Source: Myotis daubentonii
Lineage: Eukaryota > Chordata > Mammalia > Chiroptera > Vespertilionidae
Reading direction: 5' to 3'
Assembly (NCBI RefSeq): GCF_963259705.1
Contig: NC_081846.1
Location: 58,702,205-58,766,204, forward strand
Length of the DNA stretch: 64,000 nt
Part shown: piece after piece, positions 24,187 to 34,229 of the stretch
How the letters are laid out: each line of letters starts with the position of its first letter
How positions within the stretch are numbered: position 1 is the stretch's first letter
Made by a program: the position numbers and the translations under genes
Notes under the pieces: model-generated
What the model was told of the DNA's origin: nothing
The model's input: only the letters and a program-made list of their open reading frames with translations
The model's database searches: none

Positions 24187-25578
24187 TTCTATTGAGCCTA
24201 ATAATAAAGAAAATCAACATCCAGAAATCAGTTGCATTTTATACACTAACGACAAACTATCTGAAAGACAAATTAAGAAAGCAATCTCATTTACAATTGA
24301 ATTAAAATACTTAAAAAGTAAATTTAACTGAGGAGTTGAAAGACCTGTACACTATAAGACTTTGATGAAAAAGAATGAAGGTGACACAAATAAATGGAAA
24401 AATATACTGTATTCTTGAACTGGAAGAATTTATATTGTGAAAATGTGCATACTACTAGATGCCATCTACAGATTCAATGCAATCCCTATCAAAATTAAAA
24501 TGGTATTTTTCACAGAAATGTAAAAAAAAACTATCCTAAAATGTGTATGGAACCACAAAAAACTCCAAATATCCAAAGCAGTTCTGAGATAGAAGAGCAA
24601 AGCTGGAGGCATCACATTTACCTAGTTCAAGCTATGTTTCAAAGCTATAATAGATTGGTACTGATGTAAAAACAGGCACATAGGTCAATGGAACCAATGC
24701 ATATACAATCCACTGATATTTCACAAGGGAGCCAAAAACACATAATGGAGAAAGAATAGTCTCTTTAATAAATGTTGTTGGGAAATATTTTCAAACCATA
24801 TATTTGATAAGTGGTTAATATCCAAACTATACAAAGAACTCATATAACTTAGTAGCAAAGAAGAAAATAATCCAGTTTAAAAATGGACAAATGACCTGAA
24901 TAGACATTTTTCCAAAGCAGACACACAAATGACCAATAGGTATATGAAAAGGTGCTCAACATCACTAATCAGGGAAATGCAAATCAAAACTACAATGAGA
25001 TATTATCTCACACCTGTTAAAGTCACTCTCATCAAGAAGATAAGAGATAAATGTGGAGAAAAGGGACCCTTGTCCAGTATTGATGGAATGTGAATTGTTT
25101 CAGCCACCATGAAAAACAGTATGATAGTTTTTCAAAAAATTAAAAGTTGAACTATCATGTGACCTAGCAATTCCACTCATGGGCATATACCTAATGAAAC
25201 TGAAATCAGTATTCAAAGATTACCTATGCAGCATATTTATATATAACCAAAATAAGGAAGCAACCTAAATGTACTCCAATGAATGAATGAATGAAGAAAA
25301 TATTATTCAGTTATAAAAGAGGAAGGAATCCTGCCATTTGCAACAACATGGATGAGCCTGGAGGACATTGTGTTAAGTGAAATGTCAGACAGAGAAAGAA
25401 AAAAGAAAAGCTGATTTCATAGACAGAATAGAATGGTGGATACCAGGGTTTTGGAGAGAAGGGTGACATAGGTCAAAACATACAATTTTTCAGTTATAAG
25501 AAGGGTAAGTTCTGAGGATCTAATGTACAGCATCATGACTATAGTTAGTAATATGTATACTTAAAGTTACTGAGAGTA
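24187..25578 (+). mobile_element. L1 LINE, ORF2 3' half and 3' UTR, broken
   Basis: Sense L1 ORF2 sequence: agaaatcagttgcattttat, cctgtacactataagacttt, tacagattcaatgcaatccc, tatcaaaatt, aaatgcaaatcaaaactaca, atgagatattatctcacacc, then ttataaaagaggaaggaatc. It is 5'-truncated next to the Helitron at 23830 and carries many frameshifts and stops, so no RT activity is possible. The 3' UTR runs to about 25578, where a Ves is inserted. Confidence 0.85.
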
Positions 25579-25809
25579 GATATTTTTTAATTAATTAATG
25601 TGTTTATTAATTAATTAATTTATTTCAGAGCAGAAGGGGGAGGGAAAGAGAGATAGAAACATCAATGATGAGAGAGAATCATTGATTGGCTGCCTCCTGC
25701 ACTACCCCCAATGTGGGTTGAGCCCATAATCTGGGCATGTGCCCTGACAGGGAATTGAACCTCCTGGTTCATAGGTCAAAACTCAACCACTGAGCAACAC
25801 TGGCTCGGC
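25579..25809 (-). mobile_element. Ves SINE
   Basis: taattaattaatttatttcagagcagaagg tail side, agagagaatcattgattggc, ctgcctcctgcactaccccc, head complement ending ctggctcggc. Imperfect 9-bp duplication ctgagagta / ctgagggta at 25570-25578 and 25810-25818. Confidence 0.9.
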
Positions 25810-25818
25810 CTGAGGGTA

Positions 25819-26437
25819 TAATTATCTTAATCTTGGTAGTAATTTCCCAATCTATCTGTCTATGGATCAATAACTTATTGACCTGTCAATAGATATATCA
25901 TCAAGTTATAAACTTTAAATATATGTGTTAATTATTTATTAATACATTTAAAATATTTCTTTAACATAAAATTAGAAAACATACTCTTTTTTCTATTTTA
26001 GCAAAGCAATTCCGCGTACTGAATTATATTCAAAGAGTTTTTACTGAGCCTAGTAAAGGTGTGAACCACAATTCATCTTTCGAACCTGCTATTCTTTCCT
26101 TTATCAACATATTTGTCTTGTATAGTCTAATGTTCATTAGTCCCACCCATGGGATAAAATAATGGCTGAATAATGAATTGTAAATTAGGTTTTTTCTTAT
26201 AACTGACACCAGAAATTATAAATAGATTTGAAAATTTTCAAGGCATTCTAAACGGAAAATATTGTCAGTATATAAATTATAAAACTTCTGGTCAACTCTT
26301 ATATTGAACTTGGAATTCATAACTACAGAACTTTCCAGTAGGAGAAACATAACCATTAATTAACTCAACAACTATTTATTGCATACCACATAGCCAATAC
26401 TCCCATGGAAACTTGTAACTTTGTAGTTCTGAAATGG
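25819..26437. other. AT-rich non-coding sequence, nothing assigned
   Basis: No gene or repeat recognised, apart from AT-rich runs around 25880-25960. Confidence 0.4.
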
Positions 26438-26445
26438 AACTAAAT

Positions 26446-26667
26446 CAGTGGTTCTCAACCTTGGCTGCACATTAGAATCACCTGGGAATCTTTTTAAAAT
26501 CCTGACTTCTGGGCCTCATCCTACAGAAATTCTGTTTCTTTGTTACTAATGCCGTGGCCCCACCCCATAACAAAGAAACAATATTTCCAGAGGATGAGGC
26601 CCAGAAATCAGGATTTTAAAAAGATTACCAGATGATTCTAATGTGCAGCCAAAGTTGAGAACCACTG
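26446..26667. mobile_element. palindromic hAT MITE, MER5B-like
   Basis: Begins cagtggttctcaaccttggc and ends gccaaagttgagaaccactg, with a perfect 8-bp target duplication aactaaat at 26438-26445 and 26668-26675, the hAT signature. The two halves (26446-26546 and 26567-26667) are near-complete reverse complements, so the whole element folds into a hairpin with arms of about 100 bp. Confidence 0.85.
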
Positions 26668-26735
26668 AACTAAATAATTCTGATTGACATATCTCAAAGT
26701 TTCATCCAGTCTGTCCTGTCAATAATTGCAGACTA

Positions 26736-26951
26736 GCCCAGCCAGCATGGCTCAGTGGTTGACACTGACCTATGAACCAGGAGGTCATTGTTTGATTCCC
26801 AGTCAGGGCACATGCCCGGTTGTGGGCTCGATTCCCACTGTGGGGCATGTAGGAGGCAGCTGATCAGTGATTCTCTCTTATCCATTGATGTTTCTACCTC
26901 TCCCTCTCCCTTCCTCTCTAAAATCAATAAAAATATATATTTTTAAAAAAG
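26736..26951 (+). mobile_element. Ves SINE
   Basis: gcccagccagcatggctcag, tttgattcccagtcagggca, gtaggaggcagctgatcagt, tcttatccattgatgtttct, tail aaatcaataaaaatatatat. Near-perfect target duplication aattgcagacta / aattgcatacta. Confidence 0.93.
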
Positions 26952-26963
26952 AATTGCATACTA

Positions 26964-27179
26964 ACCTTCCCAAAACCTTTTCTTGTTCAAAAAGTTTTGT
27001 TTCTCACAATTCACTAGATCAAGTGCAAACTTGTTAACCTGGCAGTTAGAGCTTTCCATTATCTGACTCACGACTTTTTCCTTTGTCACTTCATTGCCAC
27101 ACTTGCCCTCTTCAACTTTGTTTCATGTGCTTTGCATCCTCTAATCACTGTTTGCTTCTCCACCTCTGTCCTTGAAAAA
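26964..27179. other. possible old L2 remnant
   Basis: ttccattatctgactcacga and ccacacttgccctcttcaac resemble the L2 region that reads ...atctggcccctgcctacc... in sense. Weak resemblance only. Confidence 0.3.
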
Positions 27180-27389
27180 AACTCAAAAATATGAACAATA
27201 AAGTGGCAATGGATACACATCTATCAACAATTGAATCTAAAAAACAAAATAAACAAACAAGCACAACAGAAACAGACTCATAGATACAGAGAACATTTGG
27301 GGTGAAAAAGGTGAAGGGATTAAGAAGTACAAATTGGTATAGAATAATCATGGGGATGTAAAGTACAGCTTAGGGAAGATAGTCAATAA
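27180..27389 (+). mobile_element. L1 3' UTR, left part (split by Helitron)
   Basis: aacagactcatagatacaga, aggtgaagggattaagaagt, tcatggggatgtaaagtaca and tagtcaataa are the typical laurasiatherian L1 3'-UTR blocks in order. Continues at 27603. Confidence 0.75.
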
Positions 27390-27602
27390 TCTATAATAAA
27401 AGCATAATGTACTAATTAGACCGGATGACCTTCCAGATGAAGCAGGGGCTGCGAGGGAAGCCCGGGTCCCAGGTGCCTGCTGGTGGCCGAAGGAAAGCCC
27501 AGTCCCAGGTCCCAGGACTCCAGGTGCTGGAGGGAAGCTGGTGCCGGCAGCCAGGGGAAGGAAGGCGTACTCTTGCACGAATTTCATGTATCAGGCCTCT
27601 AG
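27390..27602 (+). mobile_element. short non-autonomous Helitron, 213 bp, complete
   Basis: Starts TCTATAATAAAAGCATAATG after host A (27389). It ends tgcacgaatttcatgta, then TCAGGCCTCTAG before host T (27603). Removing it joins agtcaataa to tattatcataactatgtatg, which is the uninterrupted L1 3'-UTR sequence, so the boundaries are exact. Interior has repeated cccaggtccc-type blocks. Confidence 0.93.
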
Positions 27603-27757
27603 TATTATCATAACTATGTATGGTGTCAGGTGGGTATGAGATTTATTAGGAAGATCCCTTAGTAAGTTACATAATGTCTAATCATTGGGGTGAACACCTG
27701 AAACTAATATAATATTGTATGTCAACTTAATTGAAAAATAAAAAATTATTTTTTTGG
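27603..27757 (+). mobile_element. L1 3' UTR, right part, with A-rich end
   Basis: tattatcataactatgtatg, gtgtcaggtgg, then gaacacctgaaactaatata, atattgtatgtcaacttaat and an A/T-rich end. This is the standard L1 terminus. The retropseudogene starts directly after. Confidence 0.78.
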
Positions 27758-27767
27758 AAAGACTGCT

Positions 27768-28832
27768 GGCCACATCACTCCCTGGCTGAGGGCACCCTGC
27801 CCAGCAGAGACCTCCAGGCAGAGTAAGAGCTGAGGGTGGGCTGGGCCCACTGGTGGGGCAGGGAGTGTGGCAGCCCTCTGGTTTCACAGGTGTTGTCTGC
27901 GTGTGGATCTACAGCTGGCTTGCTAGACCATGACCATATTCCGTATCCTCGGAGAGCTGAGCCACCTCCTGGTCGTGATCTTGCTCCTCGGAAAGATCTG
28001 TAAGTCCAAGTACTGCAGAGGCATCTCTGAGAAGAGCCAGATCCTTTCACTCTCCTCTTCGCCACCAGGTATCTGGACCTGTTCATCAGCTTCATCGTCA
28101 ACAGTCATGAGGTGGTTTTTCTTCTCTGTGCCTCGGTCACAGTGTACATGATCTATGAGAAGTTTGACAGTGAGAATACACATTCTACCTAGAGTTTCTT
28201 CTGGTCTCTGTCATTGGCCTGTCCTTCCTTGAGAACTCCCCTGGAGAACCTCTGGGCTTTCTCCATCTAGCTGGAATCAGCGGCCATCCTGCCCCGGCTC
28301 TTCATACTCAGCAAGACTGGAGAGGCCGAGACCATTACTTCTTGCTACCTGGTATTTCTTGGGTGGTACCTGGCCCTTTACCTAGCTAGCTGGATCGGGT
28401 GGTACCAGACTGAGAATCTCTATGGCCAAATTATAGCGGTGTATGAAGTGGTACAAACCATCATCTGTTGTGTCTTCTTTTACGTACTGGTATATGTGAC
28501 CAAAGTACTTAAAGGAGAGAAGATAAGTTTTCCAATGTAATTTGAGGGCCCTTGAAGAACAAGGACAAGAATCAAACTATTTGAAATGTCCTACTGAGTG
28601 ACTTACACCTGACTCAGACCGAATGTTAAAATTAAAGCCAGAAAAATGTTTAGTGTGGATGGATTTCAACAAAGTCCTGGTCATTCCACCTAGAGAAAAC
28701 CTCATCAATAACACCTCCTTTATAGTGGTAATGAAAAACATGTGCCAATTACATAAACATGGTGCCATACAATGTCAATAGGAACACCAAGAAACCTTAG
28801 GTGCCTAACTCACAAATGGAAAAAAAAAAAAA
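27768..28832 (+). pseudogene. KDELR3P: processed pseudogene of an ER retention (KDEL) receptor, closest to KDELR3
   Basis: Intronless copy of a KDEL-receptor mRNA. The parent is a seven-helix Golgi/ER membrane protein that retrieves KDEL-tagged ER proteins. Coding relic 27930-28541: start [20 protein letters not shown], then [15 protein letters not shown] in frame. A frameshift near 28050 moves the reading to RYLDLFISF and [14 protein letters not shown]. Stops follow at about 28191 and 28268; then [21 protein letters not shown], then [10 protein letters not shown] and [15 protein letters not shown]. The SEN..., YQTEN and ...SFPM stretches fit KDELR3 better than KDELR1/2, from memory of the family. 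A 3' UTR follows, then a 16-base poly(A) ending near 28835. Candidate target duplication aaagactgct / aaagaccgct at 27758-27767 and 28833-28842. Clearly dead; no function inferred. Confidence 0.9.
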
Positions 28833-28842
28833 AAAGACCGCT

Positions 28843-29417
28843 TTAAAAGGGAATGAAAATTGGCTAGTATCCATAGAAAACTCTGTTTTACATTTCTACT
28901 ATATGATCGAAGCATAAATGGGGTTTTATTCTTTCTCTTAGAATTTTTGTCCCCTCTCTAGTATGACACTTGACTAGTGTGCCACTTGACCTTTTGACTA
29001 TGATACTAAGGGACTAAATCTTAATCAAGGAGTTCACAGTGACTCCTGGAACTGTTTCTGTCTTACCTAAACTGTCTTTTATATTTGAAACATTTTTTTC
29101 TTTCCTTACTTATTTAATACTCATGGTTGTTATAAGCCATTCTTCTTTAAATTTCAAGCTTTAACTGTATTACACTAATTAAAGTTTATTGAATGTTTTC
29201 AACATTCGAAGTCTGCCAGACCAGAAGCTTCATGAAGACAAGAACCATCTTGTCAAGTGCTATATCTTCAGTAGAAAGAGATTCATTAATATTATTAAAT
29301 CACTGCATCCTATCTTCTCTCTAAAAGCTTTCACCACCAACCCCCTCAAATTTTATTTAATCAAATATTATTTAAGGGCTAATTTGCCTAGGCAGGCACT
29401 ATGCTAATCTATATATG

Positions 29418-29421
<4 letters not shown>
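28843..29421. other. non-coding sequence, nothing assigned
   Basis: AT-rich; no gene or repeat recognised between the pseudogene and the AT microsatellite. Confidence 0.4.
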
Positions 29422-29511
<90 letters not shown>

Positions 29512-29527
29512 CATATATATATATGTA
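29422..29527. repeat. (AT)n microsatellite
   Basis: Two long pure AT runs broken by atatataattttgtatata and ending atacacatacatatatatat. The Helitron at 29528 is inserted at its right edge. Confidence 0.95.
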
Positions 29528-30263
29528 CTAGGGGCCCGGTGCACGAAATTCGTGCACTGGGTGTGTGTGTGGGGGGAGTGTCCCTCAGCCCAGCCTGCCC
29601 CCTCTCACATACTGGGAGCCCTCAGGCATTGACCCCCTTCACCCTCCAATCGCAGGATCGGCCCCTTGCCCAGGCCTGACGCCTCTGGCCTAGGCGTCGG
29701 GCCCGGGCAGCAGGGACCTGCAGTGGCAGCGGGGGGGCGCCGCTATCGCGCGGGCTCCGCCCCTGCCCCTGCAGGACGCCTCTGGCTGAGGCGTCCGGCC
29801 CGGGCAGCGGGGACCCGCAGCTGCAGCGGCCCCATGATCGTGAGCTTCGCTTTAGGCCCAGGCAAGGGGCCCCTAGCTCCTGGGACTGCCAGCTTCCACC
29901 GTGCCCAGCTCCCATCGCTGGCTCCACCCCTACTTCCTGCTATCACTGGCCAGGGCAGAAAAGGCACCTGATTCTCTGATCATGGCTGGGGGGCAGGGCA
30001 AAGGCAGCCCAAGGGCCGCCTTTGCCCTGCCCCCCAGCTCTTAGCTCCCCCCTGGGTTTCCGATCACTGTCAGTGGCAGGGGGCTTCTTCCTGCTTTCCC
30101 TTTCGCCTCCCTGCATTGTGCCTACATATGCAAATTAACCGCCATCTTGTTGGCAGTTAACTGCCGATCTTAGTTGGCAGTTAATTTGCATATAGCCCTG
30201 ATTAGCCAATGAAAAGGGTACTGTCGTACGCCAATTACCATTTTTCTCTTTTATTATATAGGA
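29528..30263 (-). mobile_element. non-autonomous Helitron, 736 bp, complete
   Basis: Minus strand begins TCCTATATAATAAAAGAG after host A and ends GGGCCCCTAG before host T, with a perfect gtgcacgaa/ttcgtgcac hairpin. Closely related to 7474-8091 but with two extra segments. One is a GC-rich block near 29705-29800. The other includes a 20-bp perfect inverted repeat (29986-30005 and 30018-30037). Confidence 0.94.
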
Positions 30264-30593
30264 TATATATATAGGAATATGCTAATTAGCCGAGCATCAC
30301 TACCACTCAAGGGGAGCTGCATCACGACTGCTCAGGAGGAGCTGCATGCACAGATGGGCAGGAGGAACTGAGTGTCACCCCGACCCCAGTGGCCACAGGG
30401 AGGTTGGGGCTGGGGGCAGGCCAGAGTGGAGACACAACACACAGGAGCGCCTGCCCCCACCCCAGTGGATACAACGTGGTGGCCAGCACTACATGGGTCA
30501 GGCGCAGATCCCAGCCCCCCTCAAGGTGCCTCCTCACATGATGAGAGGCGGGGCGCCTCCTTATATGATTTCAATTGTGTGCTGGGCCTCTAA
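30264..30593 (+). mobile_element. Helitron, decayed ends
   Basis: 5' side atataggaatatgctaatta gcc without an intact TC start; 3' side caattgtgtgctgggcctctaa (CTAA, within the CTRR rule) but with a broken hairpin. Interior has caggaggagctgcat repeats. Orientation follows the ends. Confidence 0.7.
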
Positions 30594-30602
30594 ATATATA
30601 TA

Positions 30603-30935
30603 TATAGCCTAATATACTAATTGTCTCTCCAACCGTTTGACCAGTCACTATGATGTGCACTGACCACCAGGGGGCAGATGCTCTGACTGGTAGGTTAGCT
30701 TGCTGCTGGGATCTGGCCAATCGGGACTCTGCAATATGGTCCGGACATGCCCTGGAGCCCTCCCACAGTTCCTCCCTGGCCCAGATTGTGCACCAGTGGG
30801 GTCCCTCTGCCTGGCCTGCACCCTCTTGCAATCCGGGAACCCTCGGGAGATGTCAGAGAGTCAGTTTCAGCCCAATCCCCACAGGCCAGGCTGAGGGACC
30901 CCACCAGCTCATGAATCTGTGCACCGGGCCTCTAG
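30603..30935 (+). mobile_element. Helitron, 5' end decayed, 3' end intact
   Basis: Starts around tatagcctaatatactaatt, includes tgcactgaccaccagggggc and ggctgagggaccccaccagc, and ends atgaatctgtgcaccgggcc then TCTAG before host T (30936). Confidence 0.85.
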
Positions 30936-30941
30936 TAATAA

Positions 30942-31317
30942 TCTATACTACTAAAAGGGTAATATGCTAATTAGACTGGACATCTTCCAGACATCCTCTG
31001 GACAAAGCCATGGTGGCAGGGCCGAGGCAGAGGTGGTTAGGGGCGATCAGGCTGGCAGGTAAGAGCAGTTAGGACAATCAGGCTGGCAGGGGAGAGCAAT
31101 TAGGGCAATCAGGCCAGCAGGCAGGTGAGCGGTTAGGAGCCAGCAGTCCCGGATTGTGAGAGGGATGTCCAACTGCCGGTTTAGGCCCGATCCTTTTGGG
31201 ATCGGGCCTAAACCGGCAGTTGGACATCCCGTGAGGGGTTCTGGATTGGAGAGGGTGCAGGCCAGGATGAGGGACCACCCCCTCCCCATGCATGAATTTC
31301 GTGCACCTGTCCTCTAG
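30942..31317 (+). mobile_element. Helitron with long perfect internal hairpin
   Basis: Starts TCTATACTACTAAAAGGGTA after A. Ends gcatgaatttcgtgcac, then CTGTCCTCTAG. Same subfamily as 15559-15989. A perfect 32-bp inverted repeat lies at 31162-31193 and 31199-31230, with a 5-base loop. The 3' end abuts the next Helitron with no spacer. Confidence 0.92.
31162..31230. repeat. perfect inverted repeat, 32-bp arms, 5-base loop
   Basis: Arm 1 31162-31193 starts gggatgtccaactgccggtt; arm 2 31199-31230 is its exact reverse complement; loop ttttg. Size and perfection resemble a miRNA-type or siRNA-type foldback. Related but asymmetric sequence lies at about 13910-13970 in another Helitron. Confidence 0.95.
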
Positions 31318-31705
31318 TCCTATCTAATAATAGACAAACATGGTAATTAACCGTAACTTCGCTACCCTTCCCATTGGCTAATCAGGATGATATGCAAATT
31401 AACTGCCAACTAAGATGACGGTTAACTACCAACAAAGATGGCAGCTAATTTGCATACTGCAAGCAGATCCCACTGCGCTGTCCAAGGTGAGATCCTGGCC
31501 TGCCATGTCTTGGGCGGGGCGGGCGGGGCGGGTGGCAGCAGATCTGAGCTGGGCGGGATCTGGGCCTGCAGTGTCTTGGGCGGGGTGGGCGGGGTGGGCA
31601 GGGCGGGCAGGGCAAGTGGCAGCGTGATCTGTGAGAGGGCACAGGATGGGCTGAGGGACCCCCTTTCCCTGCCAGTGCACAAATTTTTGTGCACGGGCCT
31701 TTTAG
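31318..31705 (+). mobile_element. Helitron, head-to-tail with neighbours
   Basis: Starts TCCTATCTAATAATAGACAA directly after the CTAG of the previous element. Ends with hairpin gtgcacaaa/tttgtgcac and gggccttTTAG, with TTAG in place of CTAG. The interior contains gcggggcgggcggggcgggt-type G-rich repeats at 31510-31620. Confidence 0.9.
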
Positions 31706-32093
31706 TCTATATAATAAAAGCCTAAGTGACCATTACAGCAGAATGACCAGAACAACCGGTCGCTATAATGAGCACTGATCACCAGGGGGAAGATGCTCAA
31801 TGCAGGAGCTGTCCCCTGGTGGTCAGTGCACTCCCACAGAGGAAGCACTGCTCAGAAGCCGGGCTCATGGCTGGTGAGTGCAGTGGTGGTGGCGGGAGCC
31901 TCTTTTGCCTCCACAGCTGTGCTAAGGAGCAGTGAGCCAAGCATTAAGAAGCCTGCCACTAAGGAGCAGCGAGCCGAGTGGTAAGGAATGAGCAGGCGGG
32001 TAGTAAGGAGCGAGGGGTCCCAGACTGCGAGAGGACGCAGGTTGGGCTGAGGGACCCCAACTTAGTGCAGGAATTTCATGCACCAGGCCTCTA
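31706..32093 (+). mobile_element. Helitron, head-to-tail with neighbours
   Basis: Starts TCTATATAATAAAAGCCTAA with no spacer; contains ccaggggg / cccctggtggtcagtgca inverted halves; ends gaatttcatgcaccaggcct then CTA, where the next element's TCC begins (final G lost or shared). Confidence 0.9.
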
Positions 32094-32346
32094 TCCTATA
32101 TAATAAAAGCCTAATATGAAAATCGACCAAATGGTGGAACAACCAGTTGTTATGACATGCACTGACCACCAGGGTGCAGACGCTCAACACAAGAGCTGCC
32201 CCCAGCCCACAGGCCCCAGGCTAGCCAAGGTGGGTGCCAGCAGGGGCCCCCCAATCATTCCACTGGTCGCCCCACAGAACGGCCCTCATCGCCGGCCAGG
32301 CCACGGGACCCTGCCTGTGCACAAATTTCGTGCACTGGCCCTCTAG
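32094..32346 (+). mobile_element. Helitron, last of the array
   Basis: Starts TCCTATATAATAAAAGCCTA, contains atgcactgaccaccagggtg, and ends gtgcacaaatttcgtgcact then GGCCCTCTAG before host T (32347). Confidence 0.93.
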
Positions 32347-33597
32347 TATAAAGATAAAAACAAACATTGAAACAATTACTTTAACACTATATTTTTACAT
32401 AGCTAATGGGAGTATAAAGATTTCTTTCCCCATGTTTCAAGAAGATTTTATTTTCACATTCATAATAATTCTGACAGAGCCTTCTGGCTATGCACAATTT
32501 CAAAAAGTATTTGTATTATTCTACCTGCAACATCTGAGCATTTGGAGGTCAGGGACCAGTTTTTCCATCTTTGAATTAACTACAGTTATTATTCCAGTAC
32601 TTTGTATGTAGTTGATGCCAAATAAATGTTTTTTTCTAGCTAAACTAAGCAACTTGAGCAATAAAAATCATTAACACATACACAGCCCTTACATTATAAA
32701 TGTATATTGCCAAATTTCATACTTAGTGGTCACATATACAACTTCAGCTTATGTTTGTGATTTATGTTTTCCATGTTGGTTATTGTTATTGTTATTTTAC
32801 ACAAATAGTGAGTGAGAATTATGCCTTCAAAACCCTAAATTCTATGTCTAGGTTAGACTTGTCAGTAGATGCACCATTGCCCACAGTACACAACATATTA
32901 TTCTCCATATCGCAGCCCCGAGCTGAACTTTATCAGAATCTAATTCCAGAGCAGGCTGTTCCCATCTCACTCTCTCCATTTTGGTTACAAGTGATGATTT
33001 ATAGAACAGACCTTAACTCAGTCATATTGATCTGCCTCTTGTGGTTATTATGATGGAGTCAAATTTTACTGCATTTTTAAGATTAAGATTCTTTGTAGCC
33101 CTATCAAGTTTCCAACTACTACTTTCAATGGCTTTGATTCAGTGTAATTTCCTTTTTTTACAGCAATGGTCTTACATGTTTAAAAGAGAAATAGAATACC
33201 TAGGGAGTGACATTTTAAGTAAATGAAGGTCTTTATTAGAAATAAAAACAATTGTGTCAGCCCAAGCTGATACATGGGTTGCACTTCTGGATGTGATCAT
33301 AATTCATTTTTTAAATGATTTTATATTAGTGTATCCTGGCATTTACAAGGAGGGAAGATGATAGTTGCAAATTTGCATATAAACAAAAATTAACACAAAG
33401 TTAAGCTTGTTTCACTGTATTTTATTTTAATGAACTATATTAAATTTTTAATTTGGGAAAAACATCTCTGCAAATTATCTGTCTCTGAATCAGATCCCCA
33501 CGCTGCTAGCCCTCTCTACCCAGGATGCTTCTTACACTCTACTGAAGTGGTGGGCGTCATTAGAGGGAATCTTCCTCATTCCCCAACGGCTTCCCTT
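32347..33597. other. non-coding sequence with an L2 3'-end relic
   Basis: 32540-32628 (ggaggtcagggaccagtttt, then tgtagttgatgccaaataaa) resembles the L2 LINE 3' end in sense. The rest is unassigned and shows no gene. Confidence 0.45.
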
Positions 33598-33610
33598 AAA
33601 AACATTTTTA

Positions 33611-33812
33611 GCCCTAACTGGTTTGGCTCCGTGGATAGAGCGTCAGCTTGCGGACTGAAGGATCCCAGGTTCGATTCCAGTCAAGGGCACATCCCCAGTA
33701 GGGGGTGTGCAGGAGGCAGCTGATTGATGTTTCTCTCTCATCGATTTTTCTAACTCTCTATCCCTCTTCCTTCCTCTCTGTAAAAAATCAATAAAATATA
33801 TTTTAAAAAAAC
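33611..33812 (+). mobile_element. Ves SINE
   Basis: Head gccctaactggtttggctcc, gcggactgaaggatcccagg, ttcgattccagtcaagggca, gtgcaggaggcagctgattg, tail aaaaatcaataaaatata. One of the least diverged heads here. The block after ggcaca is shortened. Target duplication aaaacattttta / aaaaccattttta. Confidence 0.94.
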
Positions 33813-33825
33813 AAAACCATTTTTA

Positions 33826-34229
33826 TATACCTACTTTCTTTAGTCTCAAAAACATATCCCTCCTTCTTGTAATGGTTATACCCTCTACATATGCCCTTAA
33901 TCTCCCTCCTGTCCAGTTTCTTCCCCTGTAATTTCCCATCTCTGCCTTGTCTGCAAGCTATCTAATCCAGTGAAACTCTCTATTTTTGCAAAGAACATGC
34001 CTATGAGGATGTCTTCCTTTTAGATTACTTCCATAAGATGAATTCCCAGAAGTGAGCTCACTAAGTTAGTATCAGAGTCAGGTGGTAGGCAAGAAGTCAA
34101 TGAAACTGACTGAGACAAAATTGTTTATTGTATGGGGAAAACTAACATGAGCATAAAAGAAGCCTTTGGGATAAAAATCTTTCTATGTTGCTCGCTCTTC
34201 TGTTTTTACACTTACACTTTCTCAAAAAC
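33826..34229. other. non-coding sequence, nothing assigned
   Basis: No gene or repeat recognised. Confidence 0.4.

Noticed and set aside
24187..25578. Active L1 reverse transcriptase
   Set aside because: 5'-truncated and broken by many indels and stops.
27930..28151. Functional KDEL-receptor exon
   Set aside because: Coding similarity continues without introns across the full protein, with frameshifts, stops and a poly(A) tail, so it is a processed pseudogene.
29401..29679. 92-codon frame starting MLIYICNIIYIYIYIYIYIY
   Set aside because: Produced by the AT microsatellite followed by Helitron sequence.
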